Assembly: GCF_030824435.1 (NCBI RefSeq)
Contig: NZ_JAVBXS010000066.1
Span: 1-64,000 of the forward strand
Length of the DNA: 64,000 nucleotides
Direction of reading: 5' to 3'
From: Rheinheimera sp.
Lineage (GTDB): Bacteria > Pseudomonadota > Gammaproteobacteria > Enterobacterales > Alteromonadaceae
The notes beneath the pieces were generated by a model. It ran no database searches. It was not told the DNA's origin and worked only from the letters and a program-made list of their open reading frames with translations. A program made the position numbers and the translations under genes. This document shows, piece by piece, positions 17,986-25,874 of the stretch (position 1 is the first letter of the stretch; each line of letters opens with the position of its first letter).

Positions 17986-18390
17986 ATGAATGGAGTGTTG
18001 TTGTCTGTTCGTTCAGGTAAACGGAATGCTGGTTTTACGTTAATTGAAGTGATGATTACCGTTGTTATTATCGCCATCATCGCGGCTATTGCATTTCCTG
18101 CTTACCAACAAATGGTACTGAGGTCTCATCGCTCAGATGCCATAGATACGCTTGCCAACACAGCACAGCTGCTTGAACGTCAGTTTACCGAAACCAACAG
18201 TTATACCGGCCTTGTGTTACCTACCGCCAGCACCAATGGTTTTTACACAATCAAAGCTGATATTACAGCTGCCAGCTATACCCTGACGGCAACGGCCACC
18301 GGACGTCAGGCCAAAGATACCGAATGTCTGACTTTTTCTATTGATAACACAGGTCAGAAAGACGCCACAACTGCAGGAGCCTGCTGGTGA
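17986..18390 (+). CDS. pilE: type IV minor pilin PilE
   Basis: 134 residues. The prepilin signal ends NAGFTLIEV, with cleavage after Gly17 and the conserved Glu5, followed by the hydrophobic helix VMITVVIIAIIAAIAFPAY. QQMVLRSHRSDAIDTLANTAQLLERQF is characteristic of PilE. A C-terminal disulfide loop is formed by the cysteines of TECLTF and GACW. GGAG sits upstream of the ATG. It heads a five-gene operon with overlapping genes, placing minor pilins for type IV pilus priming. Confidence 0.92.
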   Translation: MNGVLLSVRSGKRNAGFTLIEVMITVVIIAIIAAIAFPAYQQMVLRSHRSDAIDTLANTAQLLERQFTETNSYTGLVLPTASTNGFYTIKADITAASYTLTATATGRQAKDTECLTFSIDNTGQKDATTAGACW

Positions 18391-18857
18391 TGACAGGCGC
18401 AAAGCTGAGAGGCAACAAAGGTTTTAACCTGATTGAGCTGCTGGTAACGCTGGCCGTTTTTGCAGTGATTTTAGGTATTGCTATTCCATCTTTTATGGAC
18501 CTTATCCGCGACAGTAAAGCCAGAACCCAATCCAACCAGATTTTAAGTTACCTGCATTTTGCCCGTTCCGAAGCTGTTAAACGCCAGTTGAATGTTGAAG
18601 CGCGTATGACGCAGTTATCAACAGGCTGGAATATGCAGATATTGCGCACCGACACCAATGAACTGCTGCGGCGGCTGGATGTATCGGATGCTGCTGTGGC
18701 ATTGGGCGGTGATGGTAATGTGATTTTTGACAGCCGGGGCAGACCACAACAACAGGGTTGCATTGGCGTGATTGTTGAACAAACCAGTAAATACAGCCGC
18801 CAGGTGACAGTGTTGCCGGGTGGCAAAATTGCAGTGGAGGCAGGGCAATGTCAATAA
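18387..18857 (+). CDS. fimT: GspH/FimT-family minor pseudopilin
   Basis: 156 residues. GTG 18387 overlaps the pilE stop as GTGA (four bases), so translation is coupled; ATG 18390 is possible too. The prepilin motif NKGFNLIELLVTLAV is followed by the FimT/FimU signature FARSEAVKRQ near residue 53. FimT or FimU (the names are used loosely) belongs to the minor pilin tip complex. Two C-terminal cysteines (GCIGV, GQCQ) can form the usual disulfide. Confidence 0.9.
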   Translation: MMTGAKLRGNKGFNLIELLVTLAVFAVILGIAIPSFMDLIRDSKARTQSNQILSYLHFARSEAVKRQLNVEARMTQLSTGWNMQILRTDTNELLRRLDVSDAAVALGGDGNVIFDSRGRPQQQGCIGVIVEQTSKYSRQVTVLPGGKIAVEAGQCQ

Positions 18858-19267
18858 AAAATGGCGTTGTATCACAAGCTGGTTTTAGCTTATTGGAAGT
18901 GCTGATAGCCATGTTGATTTTGGCTTTTGGCGCTTTGGGCCTGGCTGGTTTACAGATGAAAACCTTACAGTCCAGCCACTCCGCTTATCAGCGTGGCCTT
19001 GCCAACATTATTGCTGCTGACACTGTAGAAAGGTTGTGGGCCAACGCTGCTGCTGCCGCTCCTCTGACGGTGCCGCAAATTCAGGCTCAGGTACAACAAC
19101 GCTGGAGCCTGACTAACGATAACAATGTTACTTTGCCAGGTCTGGTGGCAACCATTGTTGAACCTGCTGCCGGCGATACGCTGTATACAGTGCAAATTAC
19201 CTGGGATGAAACCCGTTTCGATGACGATAACACCTCGTTTTCTTATTCATTCCGGCTTTATCCTTAG
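18848..19267 (+). CDS. pilV: type IV pilus minor pilin PilV
   Basis: 139 residues, overlapping the end of the previous gene by ten bases. The prepilin motif QAGFSLLEVLIAMLILAFG and the following ALGLAGLQMKTLQSSHSAYQR are the PilV signature. It is a minor pilin of the priming complex with PilW and PilX. Confidence 0.92.
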   Translation: MSIKNGVVSQAGFSLLEVLIAMLILAFGALGLAGLQMKTLQSSHSAYQRGLANIIAADTVERLWANAAAAAPLTVPQIQAQVQQRWSLTNDNNVTLPGLVATIVEPAAGDTLYTVQITWDETRFDDDNTSFSYSFRLYP

Positions 19268-19276
19268 GAGCAACTG

Positions 19277-19819
19277 ATGGTTCGGCAGCGACAATTTACC
19301 TATCAGGCCGGCGTAACGCTGGTTGAGCTGATGATCAGTCTGGCTCTGGGCGCTATTCTGTTATGGGGTGTCACTTCAGTGATGGTCTCGGGGCATTTGT
19401 CATACAGTGAAGCGCAGCGTTTTACCGCTTTGCAAGGTGATTTTTCTTATATTAATGACTCTATTTTAGTGGACAGCCGGGGTGCCACCGTTGTAGCAAC
19501 TGCCAATAATGGCGCTGTGCTGACGCTGACAACAGCTGCCGGTGCCATAGTGTACCAGCGTAATAATAACGGCGAACTGACCCGTCAGTTAAATGCCGAT
19601 CCGGCTTCCATAGTGGCCGAAAACGTTGACATTTTTACGGTCGCTTGTTTAGACCCGCTGGGGGCTGTTGTAGTTTGTGGCAGCGCAGTGCAAATTGAAA
19701 CCACAGTTGAGCTGACAACCAGCCGTGGTAATGAGGATCGTCAGCATCGTATTTCGTTTCGCTCTGCGCTGCGAAATGCGGTATTGCAAAGTAAATTTCA
19801 GCCAGCTGCGGGGGCGTGA
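19277..19819 (+). CDS. pilW: PilW-like minor pilin (short)
   Basis: 180 residues; AGGAG precedes the ATG. The prepilin motif QAGVTLVELMISLALG is that of PilW, with Val rather than Phe after the cleavage glycine. At 180 residues it is clearly shorter than the usual PilW of about 300 or more, so most of the C-terminal domain is lacking. Its stop overlaps the pilX start by four bases. Short length may be native to this lineage rather than a truncation, since the reading frame and overlaps are intact. Confidence 0.85.
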   Translation: MVRQRQFTYQAGVTLVELMISLALGAILLWGVTSVMVSGHLSYSEAQRFTALQGDFSYINDSILVDSRGATVVATANNGAVLTLTTAAGAIVYQRNNNGELTRQLNADPASIVAENVDIFTVACLDPLGAVVVCGSAVQIETTVELTTSRGNEDRQHRISFRSALRNAVLQSKFQPAAGA

Positions 19820-21015
19820 ATATGAAGTATGGTCAGAAAGGCTCAGTGTTGATCATCTCACTGTTACTGTTAATGGTTGCAACCTTAATCAGTGTGGCCG
19901 GTATCAGTTCGATGCAAATGAACGAACGGATTTCTTCCAATCAAAAACAAGTGTCTGAAGCTTTTATTGCCGCCGAAAGTGGCCTGATAGAAGTAAAAGC
20001 TTTTTTTGATAACGAAGACAATGCCGGTTTGTGGGGCGACCCTGATGCAGTGCTTGAAGCACTGAAAGCAGCCGAACATGGCCTGGGTAACAATGTGGAA
20101 TGGCAAATTGAAACCATCGATTTTGTCAGCAAACCAGGTTATGTGCGGGTGGTTAGTGTTGGTAATGTGACCTCCACCGGGATAGAACGTAAAGTGCAGG
20201 CTTATTATCAGCCGAAGAAAGCGTCGGGTAATCTGGGTGCGATGAACATCATTGGTGGTATTAAAATTTTTGATACCGCCAACAGTAACAAATTTCAGGT
20301 TATTGGTGAAAAAGACAGTGCAGGTAAAATTATCGGTCCGGCATTGGCGACCAATACCGAAAGTAACTTCGAAAAAATTGTTGACGATATTGAAGCCAAA
20401 GACCGGATGGACAATTACCAGGGGGGGATCAAAGTGGTTGATTTTGACGACCCTTTTGGCGACCCGGAAAAAATGAACGATTTTATTGAGTCTATTAAAA
20501 CCCAATATTACGCCATGCCGCTGGCTGAACGTGGTGTAGCGCCAAACAACATGGGTAAAGTGGGTGAAGAGCGTATCACTTATGTTTCCGGCAATATCGA
20601 ATTTAAAGGCCAGGCAACTGGTGCCGGTATTCTGGTGATTGACGGTAACCTGACGATCAGCGGTAACTTGTTGGATTTTGAAGGTTTAGTGGTAGTTCGT
20701 GGTCAAAGCTTCCAGATGAACGGTGGTGGTAACAGAGACTTAAAAGGTTCTATTGTGTTTGCCAACCCGAAAAAAGATGCTGTGACAGGTGAATGGAGTT
20801 TTGGTGAAGCTGAAGCCACTTTTGTGTTTGATATTAACGGGGGTGGTAACGCTACCTTCCAATACGATTTAGACGCCCTGACCAAAGCCCGCGACATGCT
20901 GGACGATAGCGGCAAAGCCAAAGAAATGTGGCAGCTGCAAAGTGGCCCTAGCGCCAGTGGCAATGCCAGCGTCAGCTCCATGTCGTTATGGAGCGAAGTG
21001 ATTGATGGATATTAA
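19816..21015 (+). CDS. pilX: PilX-like minor pilin with long beta-rich C-terminus
   Basis: 399 residues. GTG 19816 overlaps the pilW stop (GTGA). The N-terminus QKGSVLIISLLLLMVATLISVAG and the conserved SEAFIAAESGL give the PilX pattern. Typical PilX is near 200 residues; this one is twice that. Residues about 250-310 (GNIEFKGQATGAGILVIDG, SGNLLDFEGLVVVRGQ) are repeated short strands like those of bactofilin-type or beta-helical polymers, suggesting an added adhesion or assembly domain. It is the last gene before a strong terminator; no pilY1 follows. Confidence 0.88.
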   Translation: MNMKYGQKGSVLIISLLLLMVATLISVAGISSMQMNERISSNQKQVSEAFIAAESGLIEVKAFFDNEDNAGLWGDPDAVLEALKAAEHGLGNNVEWQIETIDFVSKPGYVRVVSVGNVTSTGIERKVQAYYQPKKASGNLGAMNIIGGIKIFDTANSNKFQVIGEKDSAGKIIGPALATNTESNFEKIVDDIEAKDRMDNYQGGIKVVDFDDPFGDPEKMNDFIESIKTQYYAMPLAERGVAPNNMGKVGEERITYVSGNIEFKGQATGAGILVIDGNLTISGNLLDFEGLVVVRGQSFQMNGGGNRDLKGSIVFANPKKDAVTGEWSFGEAEATFVFDINGGGNATFQYDLDALTKARDMLDDSGKAKEMWQLQSGPSASGNASVSSMSLWSEVIDGY

Positions 21016-21035
21016 AAAATAACGCTGTATTTGCT

Positions 21036-21065
21036 AAAAAACCGCCTGCTGGCGGTTTTTTTTAT
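21036..21065 (+). terminator. strong terminator of the pilin operon
   Basis: ACCGCC at 21041-21046 pairs with GGCGGT at 21051-21056 around TGCT, with preceding A tract and eight following T. Confidence 0.93.
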
Positions 21066-21265
21066 ATTTTATTGTGGTATTTCCTGACACTGTTGGCGCT
21101 TGAAAGTTTAGCTTACAAATCAGTTTTAGACCTTGGCGCCTGAAGCAGTTATGCTGGGGCAACTGTCATTTCTGACAGTGCAGCTTTTTTCTGATTGAAG
21201 GCGGCAGTTGGCCGTTATTTTTTATTGAAGTTTTGAACCAGTAACCACGCAAAAGGATAACTAAA

Positions 21266-23164
21266 GTGCGCCAATCTTTATTAGCTCTGAGTATTGCTGC
21301 CTTATTGGCAGGTTGTAATCCGGCTCCTGAACAAACAGCTCAGGCCCCTGCCAAAGCAGACAACGCTGTTGCCACAGCAGCATCTACCACAGATACAGTG
21401 CAACAATCTGAGTCTGAACGTTTAAATAAATGGTTTGAAACCAAATACGAAGAACAACTGCAAATGAGCCCGTTGCAGCTGACTTTCCTTGGTCGTAAAG
21501 ACAAAAACGACCAGATTGATGAAATGACCGAAGAAGCCGAAGACAAACAAATGGCCTGGCTGGCGGCATCTGTTGCTGAACTCAAAGCCCAGTTTGATTA
21601 TGAGAAGTTAGAGCCAGAAGCCAAAACTTCATACGATTTATGGATTTACCAGTACGAACAAGAAGCTGAAGCGGTGAAATTCCGTGGCAACCGTTATGTA
21701 TTTAACCAGATGCAGGGTGTACATGCGCTGCTGCCGCAGCTGTTGATGAACTTCCATAAAGTTGACGAAGTAAAAGACCTGGAAGCTTATATCAAACGTA
21801 TCGGTGGTGTTGCCAAAGCCATTGCTGATTTACAACAACGCGCTGAAAAAGCCGCTGCTGCCGGTGTACGGCCACCCCGTTTTGCTTATGAAGGTGTAAT
21901 AGAGCAGGTAAATAATCTGCTGGCTGGCGCCCCTTTTGCCGAGTCTGACAAAGACGCGCCTTTGTGGGCTGATGTTAAAACCAAAGTAGATGCACTGGTG
22001 AAAGCCGACAAGCTGGACGACAAAGCAGCGCAGCAGTTATTGGCCGATGCTAAAACCGCTTTAACCAGTCAGTTCCAGCCGGCTTATCAGTCGTTGTTAG
22101 GCTTTTTAACCAGTGAACTGGATAAAGCCGACAAAATTGCCACGGGTGTGGCCAAACTGCCAGACGGTGTGGCTTATTACAATCTGCGTTTAAAACAATC
22201 GACCACCACAGCCTTAACAGCTGAGCAAATTCACCAGATTGGTTTAAATGAAGTAGAACGTTTAACTGCCGAGATGATCGCCATTAAAGACAAAGTAGGT
22301 TTTAAAGGCGAGTTGTCTGAGTTTTTTAAATTTATTAAAACCGACGCGCGTTTTTTCTACCCGGACACGGATGAAGGCCGCAATGGTTATTTAAAAGATT
22401 CAGAAGCTTATTTAGATTACATTAATAAAAAACTGCCTGAGTATTTTGGCATTCTGCCAAAAGCGCCTTTAGTTGTTAAAAGGGTGGAAGCTTTCCGCGA
22501 ACAGCCGGGCGCAGCACAACATTATTACCCTGGCACACCAGACGGTTCACGCCCGGGTATTTATTACGCGCATTTGTCCGATATGAAAGCCATGCCAAAA
22601 AATGAAATGGAAGCCATTGCCTACCACGAAGGCAACCCTGGCCACCATATGCAAATTTCAATAGCACAAGAGTTAAAGTCGGTACCAACCTTCCGCACTC
22701 AGGCCGGTTTTACCGCTTATTCTGAAGGCTGGGCGCTTTACACTGAGCTGCTGGCCAAAGAAATGGGCGCATATAAAGACGATTATTCCGACTTTGGCCG
22801 CTTAATTACCGAAATGTGGCGTGCGGTGCGGTTAGTGGTCGACACCGGCCTGCACTCCAAAGGCTGGACTGAACAGGAAGCCATTGATTATTTTAAAGCC
22901 AAAACCCCGGTCGCCGAAGGCGCTGTAGTGTCTGAAGTGCGCCGTTATATTGTGTGGCCAGGTCAGGCAACAGCCTACAAAATTGGCATGTTAAAAATTC
23001 TGGAACTGCGCGAAAAAGCCAAAACCGAACTTGGCGACAAGTTTGATATCCGCGCTTTCCACGACACAGTATTAGGCGGCGGCGCGCTGCCACTGGACGT
23101 GCTGGAAAAACGGGTAAATAACTGGGTTTCAGCGGTGAAAGCACAACCGGTTTCGGCGGGTTAA
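21266..23164 (+). CDS. DUF885 lipoprotein, putative zinc carboxypeptidase (copy 2)
   Basis: 632 residues. GTG 21266 follows AAAGGA by eight bases, the same leader arrangement as copy 1 at 10656. The lipobox LAGC (Cys17) anchors it. The zinc motif HEGNPGHHMQ begins at His454, with the downstream FTAYSEGWALY. Long blocks are identical to copy 1, for example REQPGAAQHY and HLSDMKAMPKNEMEAIAYHEG; differences cluster in the lipoprotein linker and the surface segments around 270-300. It is a recent-looking duplicate within the genus, now 8.7 kb away with the pilin operon between. Confidence 0.9.
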   Translation: MRQSLLALSIAALLAGCNPAPEQTAQAPAKADNAVATAASTTDTVQQSESERLNKWFETKYEEQLQMSPLQLTFLGRKDKNDQIDEMTEEAEDKQMAWLAASVAELKAQFDYEKLEPEAKTSYDLWIYQYEQEAEAVKFRGNRYVFNQMQGVHALLPQLLMNFHKVDEVKDLEAYIKRIGGVAKAIADLQQRAEKAAAAGVRPPRFAYEGVIEQVNNLLAGAPFAESDKDAPLWADVKTKVDALVKADKLDDKAAQQLLADAKTALTSQFQPAYQSLLGFLTSELDKADKIATGVAKLPDGVAYYNLRLKQSTTTALTAEQIHQIGLNEVERLTAEMIAIKDKVGFKGELSEFFKFIKTDARFFYPDTDEGRNGYLKDSEAYLDYINKKLPEYFGILPKAPLVVKRVEAFREQPGAAQHYYPGTPDGSRPGIYYAHLSDMKAMPKNEMEAIAYHEGNPGHHMQISIAQELKSVPTFRTQAGFTAYSEGWALYTELLAKEMGAYKDDYSDFGRLITEMWRAVRLVVDTGLHSKGWTEQEAIDYFKAKTPVAEGAVVSEVRRYIVWPGQATAYKIGMLKILELREKAKTELGDKFDIRAFHDTVLGGGALPLDVLEKRVNNWVSAVKAQPVSAG

Positions 23165-23237
23165 TTCACCATCGATTGCTAAAGCGCTTCGATTGATAGC
23201 GAAGCAGTCCGGCTCTTAGTTTGGGTTGGCATTTGCA

Positions 23238-23270
23238 AGGCGTACTGGCTTAGGCGGTACGCCTTTTTTA
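23238..23270 (+). terminator. terminator after DUF885 copy 2
   Basis: AGGCGTAC at 23238-23245 pairs with GTACGCCT at 23257-23264, followed by TTTTTA. Confidence 0.9.
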
Positions 23271-23459
23271 TTGCCTGTACAGGCATGGAAGTGCTTTATG
23301 CTTAGCTTGCAGCTAAGGTACTGATGTCGGTTTTCACTCTGGCAGGTTTGGATTTTGGTATTGCTGTAAATTAGTCGTTTCGATGAAATTACATTGAGGT
23401 GTTCAACCTCATAAGTAACATATCAGTTCAAATACATAGGTAACACTTTGTGGGCACCG

Positions 23460-23710
23460 CTGGTGCGAATGGTTGATGCCTGCGGCATGGCGTGTTAAAA
23501 GCGGTTTCGCCGCAAGGGCGAGCTACTTTCTTTGCTGACAAAGAAAGTAGCCAAAGAAATCACCCCGGTGAGCCTTCGAAAGCCCGCTAAAAATCAAAAG
23601 TTTGAGGCGCCGCCAAAACTCAGCGAGCGCTAGCGTCGCTCGCTTCAAACAGTTGGCGTCTTAAAACCTCAAACTTTCAATTTTTATCGGCTCGGCTAAA
23701 CGGGGGAGAA
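23460..23710. repeat. multi-arm palindromic intergenic element
   Basis: Two hairpins stand out. First, a perfect 12-bp stem with a CTGA loop: 23523-23534 pairs with 23539-23550 (CTACTTTCTTTG). Second, a nested long stem: AAAGTTTGAGG at 23597-23607 pairs with CCTCAAACTTT at 23667-23677, inside it CGCC...ACT pairs with AGT...GGCG, and at the tip GCGAGCG (23623-23629) pairs with CGCTCGC (23637-23643). No open frame with a ribosome site covers it. It looks like a dispersed structured element of the kind often mis-annotated as short genes; copies elsewhere cannot be checked here. Confidence 0.6.
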
Positions 23711-24017
23711 AAGCGCTGGCTTGGGGATTTGGTTTTCTGGTTTGTGCCAGAAGCGGAAATTCGGCATTGTGGTAAATGCCTATTCATCACTCCCTTTATT
23801 AGCCCAAACCACTGGTTAAATTTCCATATAACCAGCTTGAATAAATTCAAGAACAACTAGCGTACAGCCTGCATAAACTTTGTTGGATTCAAATCTACTC
23901 ATTACAGAAAAACCTGTTGAAATAGAGGTACATCAGAGTTAGTTTGGTATGAGTAAAAATCAGGAAAGAAGGCAAAAAATGTTCGACTTGCGGGCGGACT
24001 GCCTTTGAAAACGGATT
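23711..24017. other. intergenic region left of the gene cassette
   Basis: About 300 bases without a gene. It has two small palindromes, CTGGTT/AACCAG at 23812-23835 and CTTGAAT/ATTCAAG around 23836-23851. No attC-like structure or integrase gene is present here. Confidence 0.45.
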
Positions 24018-24018
24018 G

Positions 24019-24622
24019 TTATGTTGTAAGGATAGTCATGCGTATATTTCTAACATTAGCTATTTTGATTTGTTTTACTACTCAAGCTGAATCTTTGACG
24101 GAATCAGCTTTCAAAGATATAAAAATAGGAATGTCCGCAAACCAAGCGAGCAAGGCTCTTAAAGAATATGAATCGGGAAGGATTAATAGTGAGGATGTGA
24201 GTTGTTATTACCTGTCTCCATCGAAAGATGAAAACCTTCCTCACTTTATGATTGAGTCAAATTCAGTGGTCAGAATAGATGTATTTTCAAATACAGTCAC
24301 AACAAAGGACGGTATAACTATTGGCTCGTCAAAAAATGAAATTATGACAATATATAAAAATGTAAAAATTTCACCTCATCCATATAATTTTCAAACGGGT
24401 GAATACCTGGAAATACATCTTTCCAATGGTTACGGAATTATATTTGAAACAGAAAATGATATTGTAACTTCATATAGGTTAGGCCGTTATCCAGCAGTGA
24501 GTTACATTGAGGGATGTCTGTAATTACAACATAACAAGCCACTCAAGTGGGACAAATAACCGTTGGCTTTCGCTCCTTCGTCGCTTATTTTAGCCAACAA
24601 TTATTTGCCCCTTAGTGGGGCG
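24019..24622 (+). mobile_element. single integron gene cassette (604 bp)
   Basis: The left boundary lies in the core site GTTATGT at 24018-24024 and the right boundary in GTTAATT at 24622-24628, cut after the G in each. The 12 bases starting at 24018 (GTTATGTTGTAA) are the perfect reverse complement of 24524-24535 (TTACAACATAAC), as expected when the circular cassette rebuilds its own attC. The cassette holds one gene, starting 20 bases from the left edge, and one attC at its 3' end. No integrase and no second attC are in the window, so it is a lone cassette. Its AT-rich coding sequence differs from the neighbours. Confidence 0.88.
24038..24523 (+). CDS. cassette-borne exported protein of unknown function
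   Basis: 161 residues. ATG 24038 has AAGGA five bases upstream and lies inside the cassette; an earlier in-frame TTG at 24005 would lie outside it. A signal peptide (MRIFLTLAILICFTTQAES) precedes a soluble domain with FKDIKIGMSANQASKAL at its start, a pattern seen in small periplasmic proteins that share the IxIGMS-x-x-EA/QA helix start. A cysteine pair (SCYYL and the C-terminal GCL) might form a disulfide. Codon use is AT-rich (many ATA, AAA, AAT), unlike flanking genes, which supports transfer. No function can be assigned. Confidence 0.8.
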   Translation: MRIFLTLAILICFTTQAESLTESAFKDIKIGMSANQASKALKEYESGRINSEDVSCYYLSPSKDENLPHFMIESNSVVRIDVFSNTVTTKDGITIGSSKNEIMTIYKNVKISPHPYNFQTGEYLEIHLSNGYGIIFETENDIVTSYRLGRYPAVSYIEGCL

Positions 24623-24628
24623 TTAATT
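24524..24628 (+). repeat. VCR-like attC site
   Basis: About 105 bases. The inverse core ACATAAC is at 24529-24535, followed by AACAAGCC-x-CTCAAG-x-GGGAC, a start very like Vibrio VCR and Shewanella or Pseudoalteromonas attC sites. GTTGGC (24562-24567) pairs with GCCAAC (24593-24598), and GACAAATAA pairs with TTATTTGCC, with mismatches leaving extrahelical bases. The right end reads GCCCCTTAGTGGGGCGTTA. This folds into the imperfect hairpin recognised by integron integrases. Confidence 0.9.
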
Positions 24629-24698
24629 CCGCAATTCGCTCAAAGCAGAAATCACGTAAACAAAATCCGCAATTTCATATCAACCCGCGTTGTGGCCC

Positions 24699-24796
24699 CA
24701 ATAGCAAAACCAACACCGGGAGCTGCGGAGTGAGCATTCAAGAGTGAGCGCAGTAGGCGCGAACGGGCGAACGCAGTAGTTGCCGGTGGTGGTTTA
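24699..24796. repeat. 98-bp direct repeat, copy A
   Basis: Starts CAATAGCAAAACCAACACCG and ends GCCGGTGGTGGTTTA. It matches copy B at 95 of 98 positions by direct reading. The two ends are imperfect inverted repeats of each other (AAACCA-CACCGG against CCGGTG-TGGTTT), so each copy can form a stem. The interior has GTGAGC and GCGAAC-type short repeats. Confidence 0.85.
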
Positions 24797-24880
24797 GCAC
24801 AGATCGCTATTGTTCAGGCCTTTGTTTGTTGTGGTTGCTCGACAGGTGTCAGTCAGCAAAAAGTTGCGGGTTTCCAGCGT

Positions 24881-24978
24881 CAATAGCAAAACCAACGCCG
24901 GGAGCTGCGGAGTGAGCATTCAAGAGTGAGCGCGGGAGGCGCGAACGGGCGAACGCAGTAGTTGCCGGTGGTGGTTTA
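24881..24978. repeat. 98-bp direct repeat, copy B
   Basis: Same orientation as copy A, 182 bases downstream start to start. The three differences from copy A are one in the left arm (ACACCG against ACGCCG) and two in the middle (GCAGTAGG against GCGGGAGG). The 84 bases between the copies are unrelated to them. Confidence 0.85.
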
Positions 24979-25130
24979 AAACAATAGTTCTTGTTAAAGC
25001 CTTTGCTTTTGGTTGCAGCTTCAAACAATAAGCTGTCAATTTAAAATATTAAAAATTCATTTCATCAGAATTAACCAGCACATCAAAAGGCATAGTCACC
25101 CAGCAACTACCGGTTAAAAACGGCAACCAC

Positions 25131-25874
25131 TCACTCCGACCAATACCAGCTGGTGATGTTATAGCGGTATGGGCTGGTATCGCCGCCGCTGCCGTTGTTG
25201 CCAGCGTCAGTAGTCACAGCTTTTACCCAGTGCTCGGCCCCTTCTGACGAGGGGTCGAATAACACACAGCGGTTGTAGAGTGGGGGTATCACCACTGGTT
25301 GGTTGTTTTGGCCCATAAACACCAGCTCACCACCCATGTGCGGCTGCCAGTTTTTGTTGAGATACAGCAACATACACACCTCGCGCCCTGGCGAGTCGTC
25401 GGCGTGTTGATTGACAAAATCCTTGGGCCCCAGGCGAAAATAGTTGGTATTTACTTCAGGTTTTGCCACGTTTTTGTCGGTGAGAGTTACCCGGAATATA
25501 CGTGATAACAACAGCATAAATTCTTCACTACGCAAAAACGTCAAAAATTCTGCTGCGCTATTGGAAAGAGCATCTGCGCTATTGCCAGAGGCATTAGTGA
25601 TGTTGGCAGCATCAGGCCTTAACCATAAATCCCGTTGCACAAAACGTTTTGCCTGCGGTGTTTTTTGCCAGGTGCTGTCACTGACATATAAAGCCGCATA
25701 ACTGTGTTTTTGCGTTTGCCACTGCTGCTCTAGTTGTAAAACCTGAGTGACTTCATCCAGCTTGTCGCTTCGAAATAAATCATCAATCACCAGATAGCTT
25801 GGTGCTGCACTGCGTAAAAACTTGCGGTAAGCGCGAATAGCGTCGTCAGTTATTTGTTGTTGATTCAGCCACAT
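25131..25874 (-). CDS. 2OG-Fe(II) oxygenase
   Basis: 247 residues. Iron ligands are visible as His157 and Asp159 in NQHADDSPGREV and His215 in AEHWVKAV, with Arg237 in YRYNITSWYW as the 2-oxoglutarate-binding residue, in the order expected for the prolyl-4-hydroxylase-like branch. FRLGPKDFVNQHAD is a typical strand before the HxD. No signal peptide. The substrate is unknown; it is downstream of a TonB receptor on the same strand but separated by a terminator. Confidence 0.85.
   Translation of the reverse strand: MWLNQQQITDDAIRAYRKFLRSAAPSYLVIDDLFRSDKLDEVTQVLQLEQQWQTQKHSYAALYVSDSTWQKTPQAKRFVQRDLWLRPDAANITNASGNSADALSNSAAEFLTFLRSEEFMLLLSRIFRVTLTDKNVAKPEVNTNYFRLGPKDFVNQHADDSPGREVCMLLYLNKNWQPHMGGELVFMGQNNQPVVIPPLYNRCVLFDPSSEGAEHWVKAVTTDAGNNGSGGDTSPYRYNITSWYWSE

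Larger units (their letters stand above)
24629..25130. other. gene-free region with two direct repeats
   Basis: About 500 bases between the cassette and the oxygenase gene. It contains two 98-bp direct repeats described separately. No supported gene is present. Confidence 0.5.

Noticed and set aside
23460-25130. CRISPR array or prophage att region
   Set aside because: The repeats are two 98-bp copies without regular spacers, and no cas, integrase or phage gene is present.
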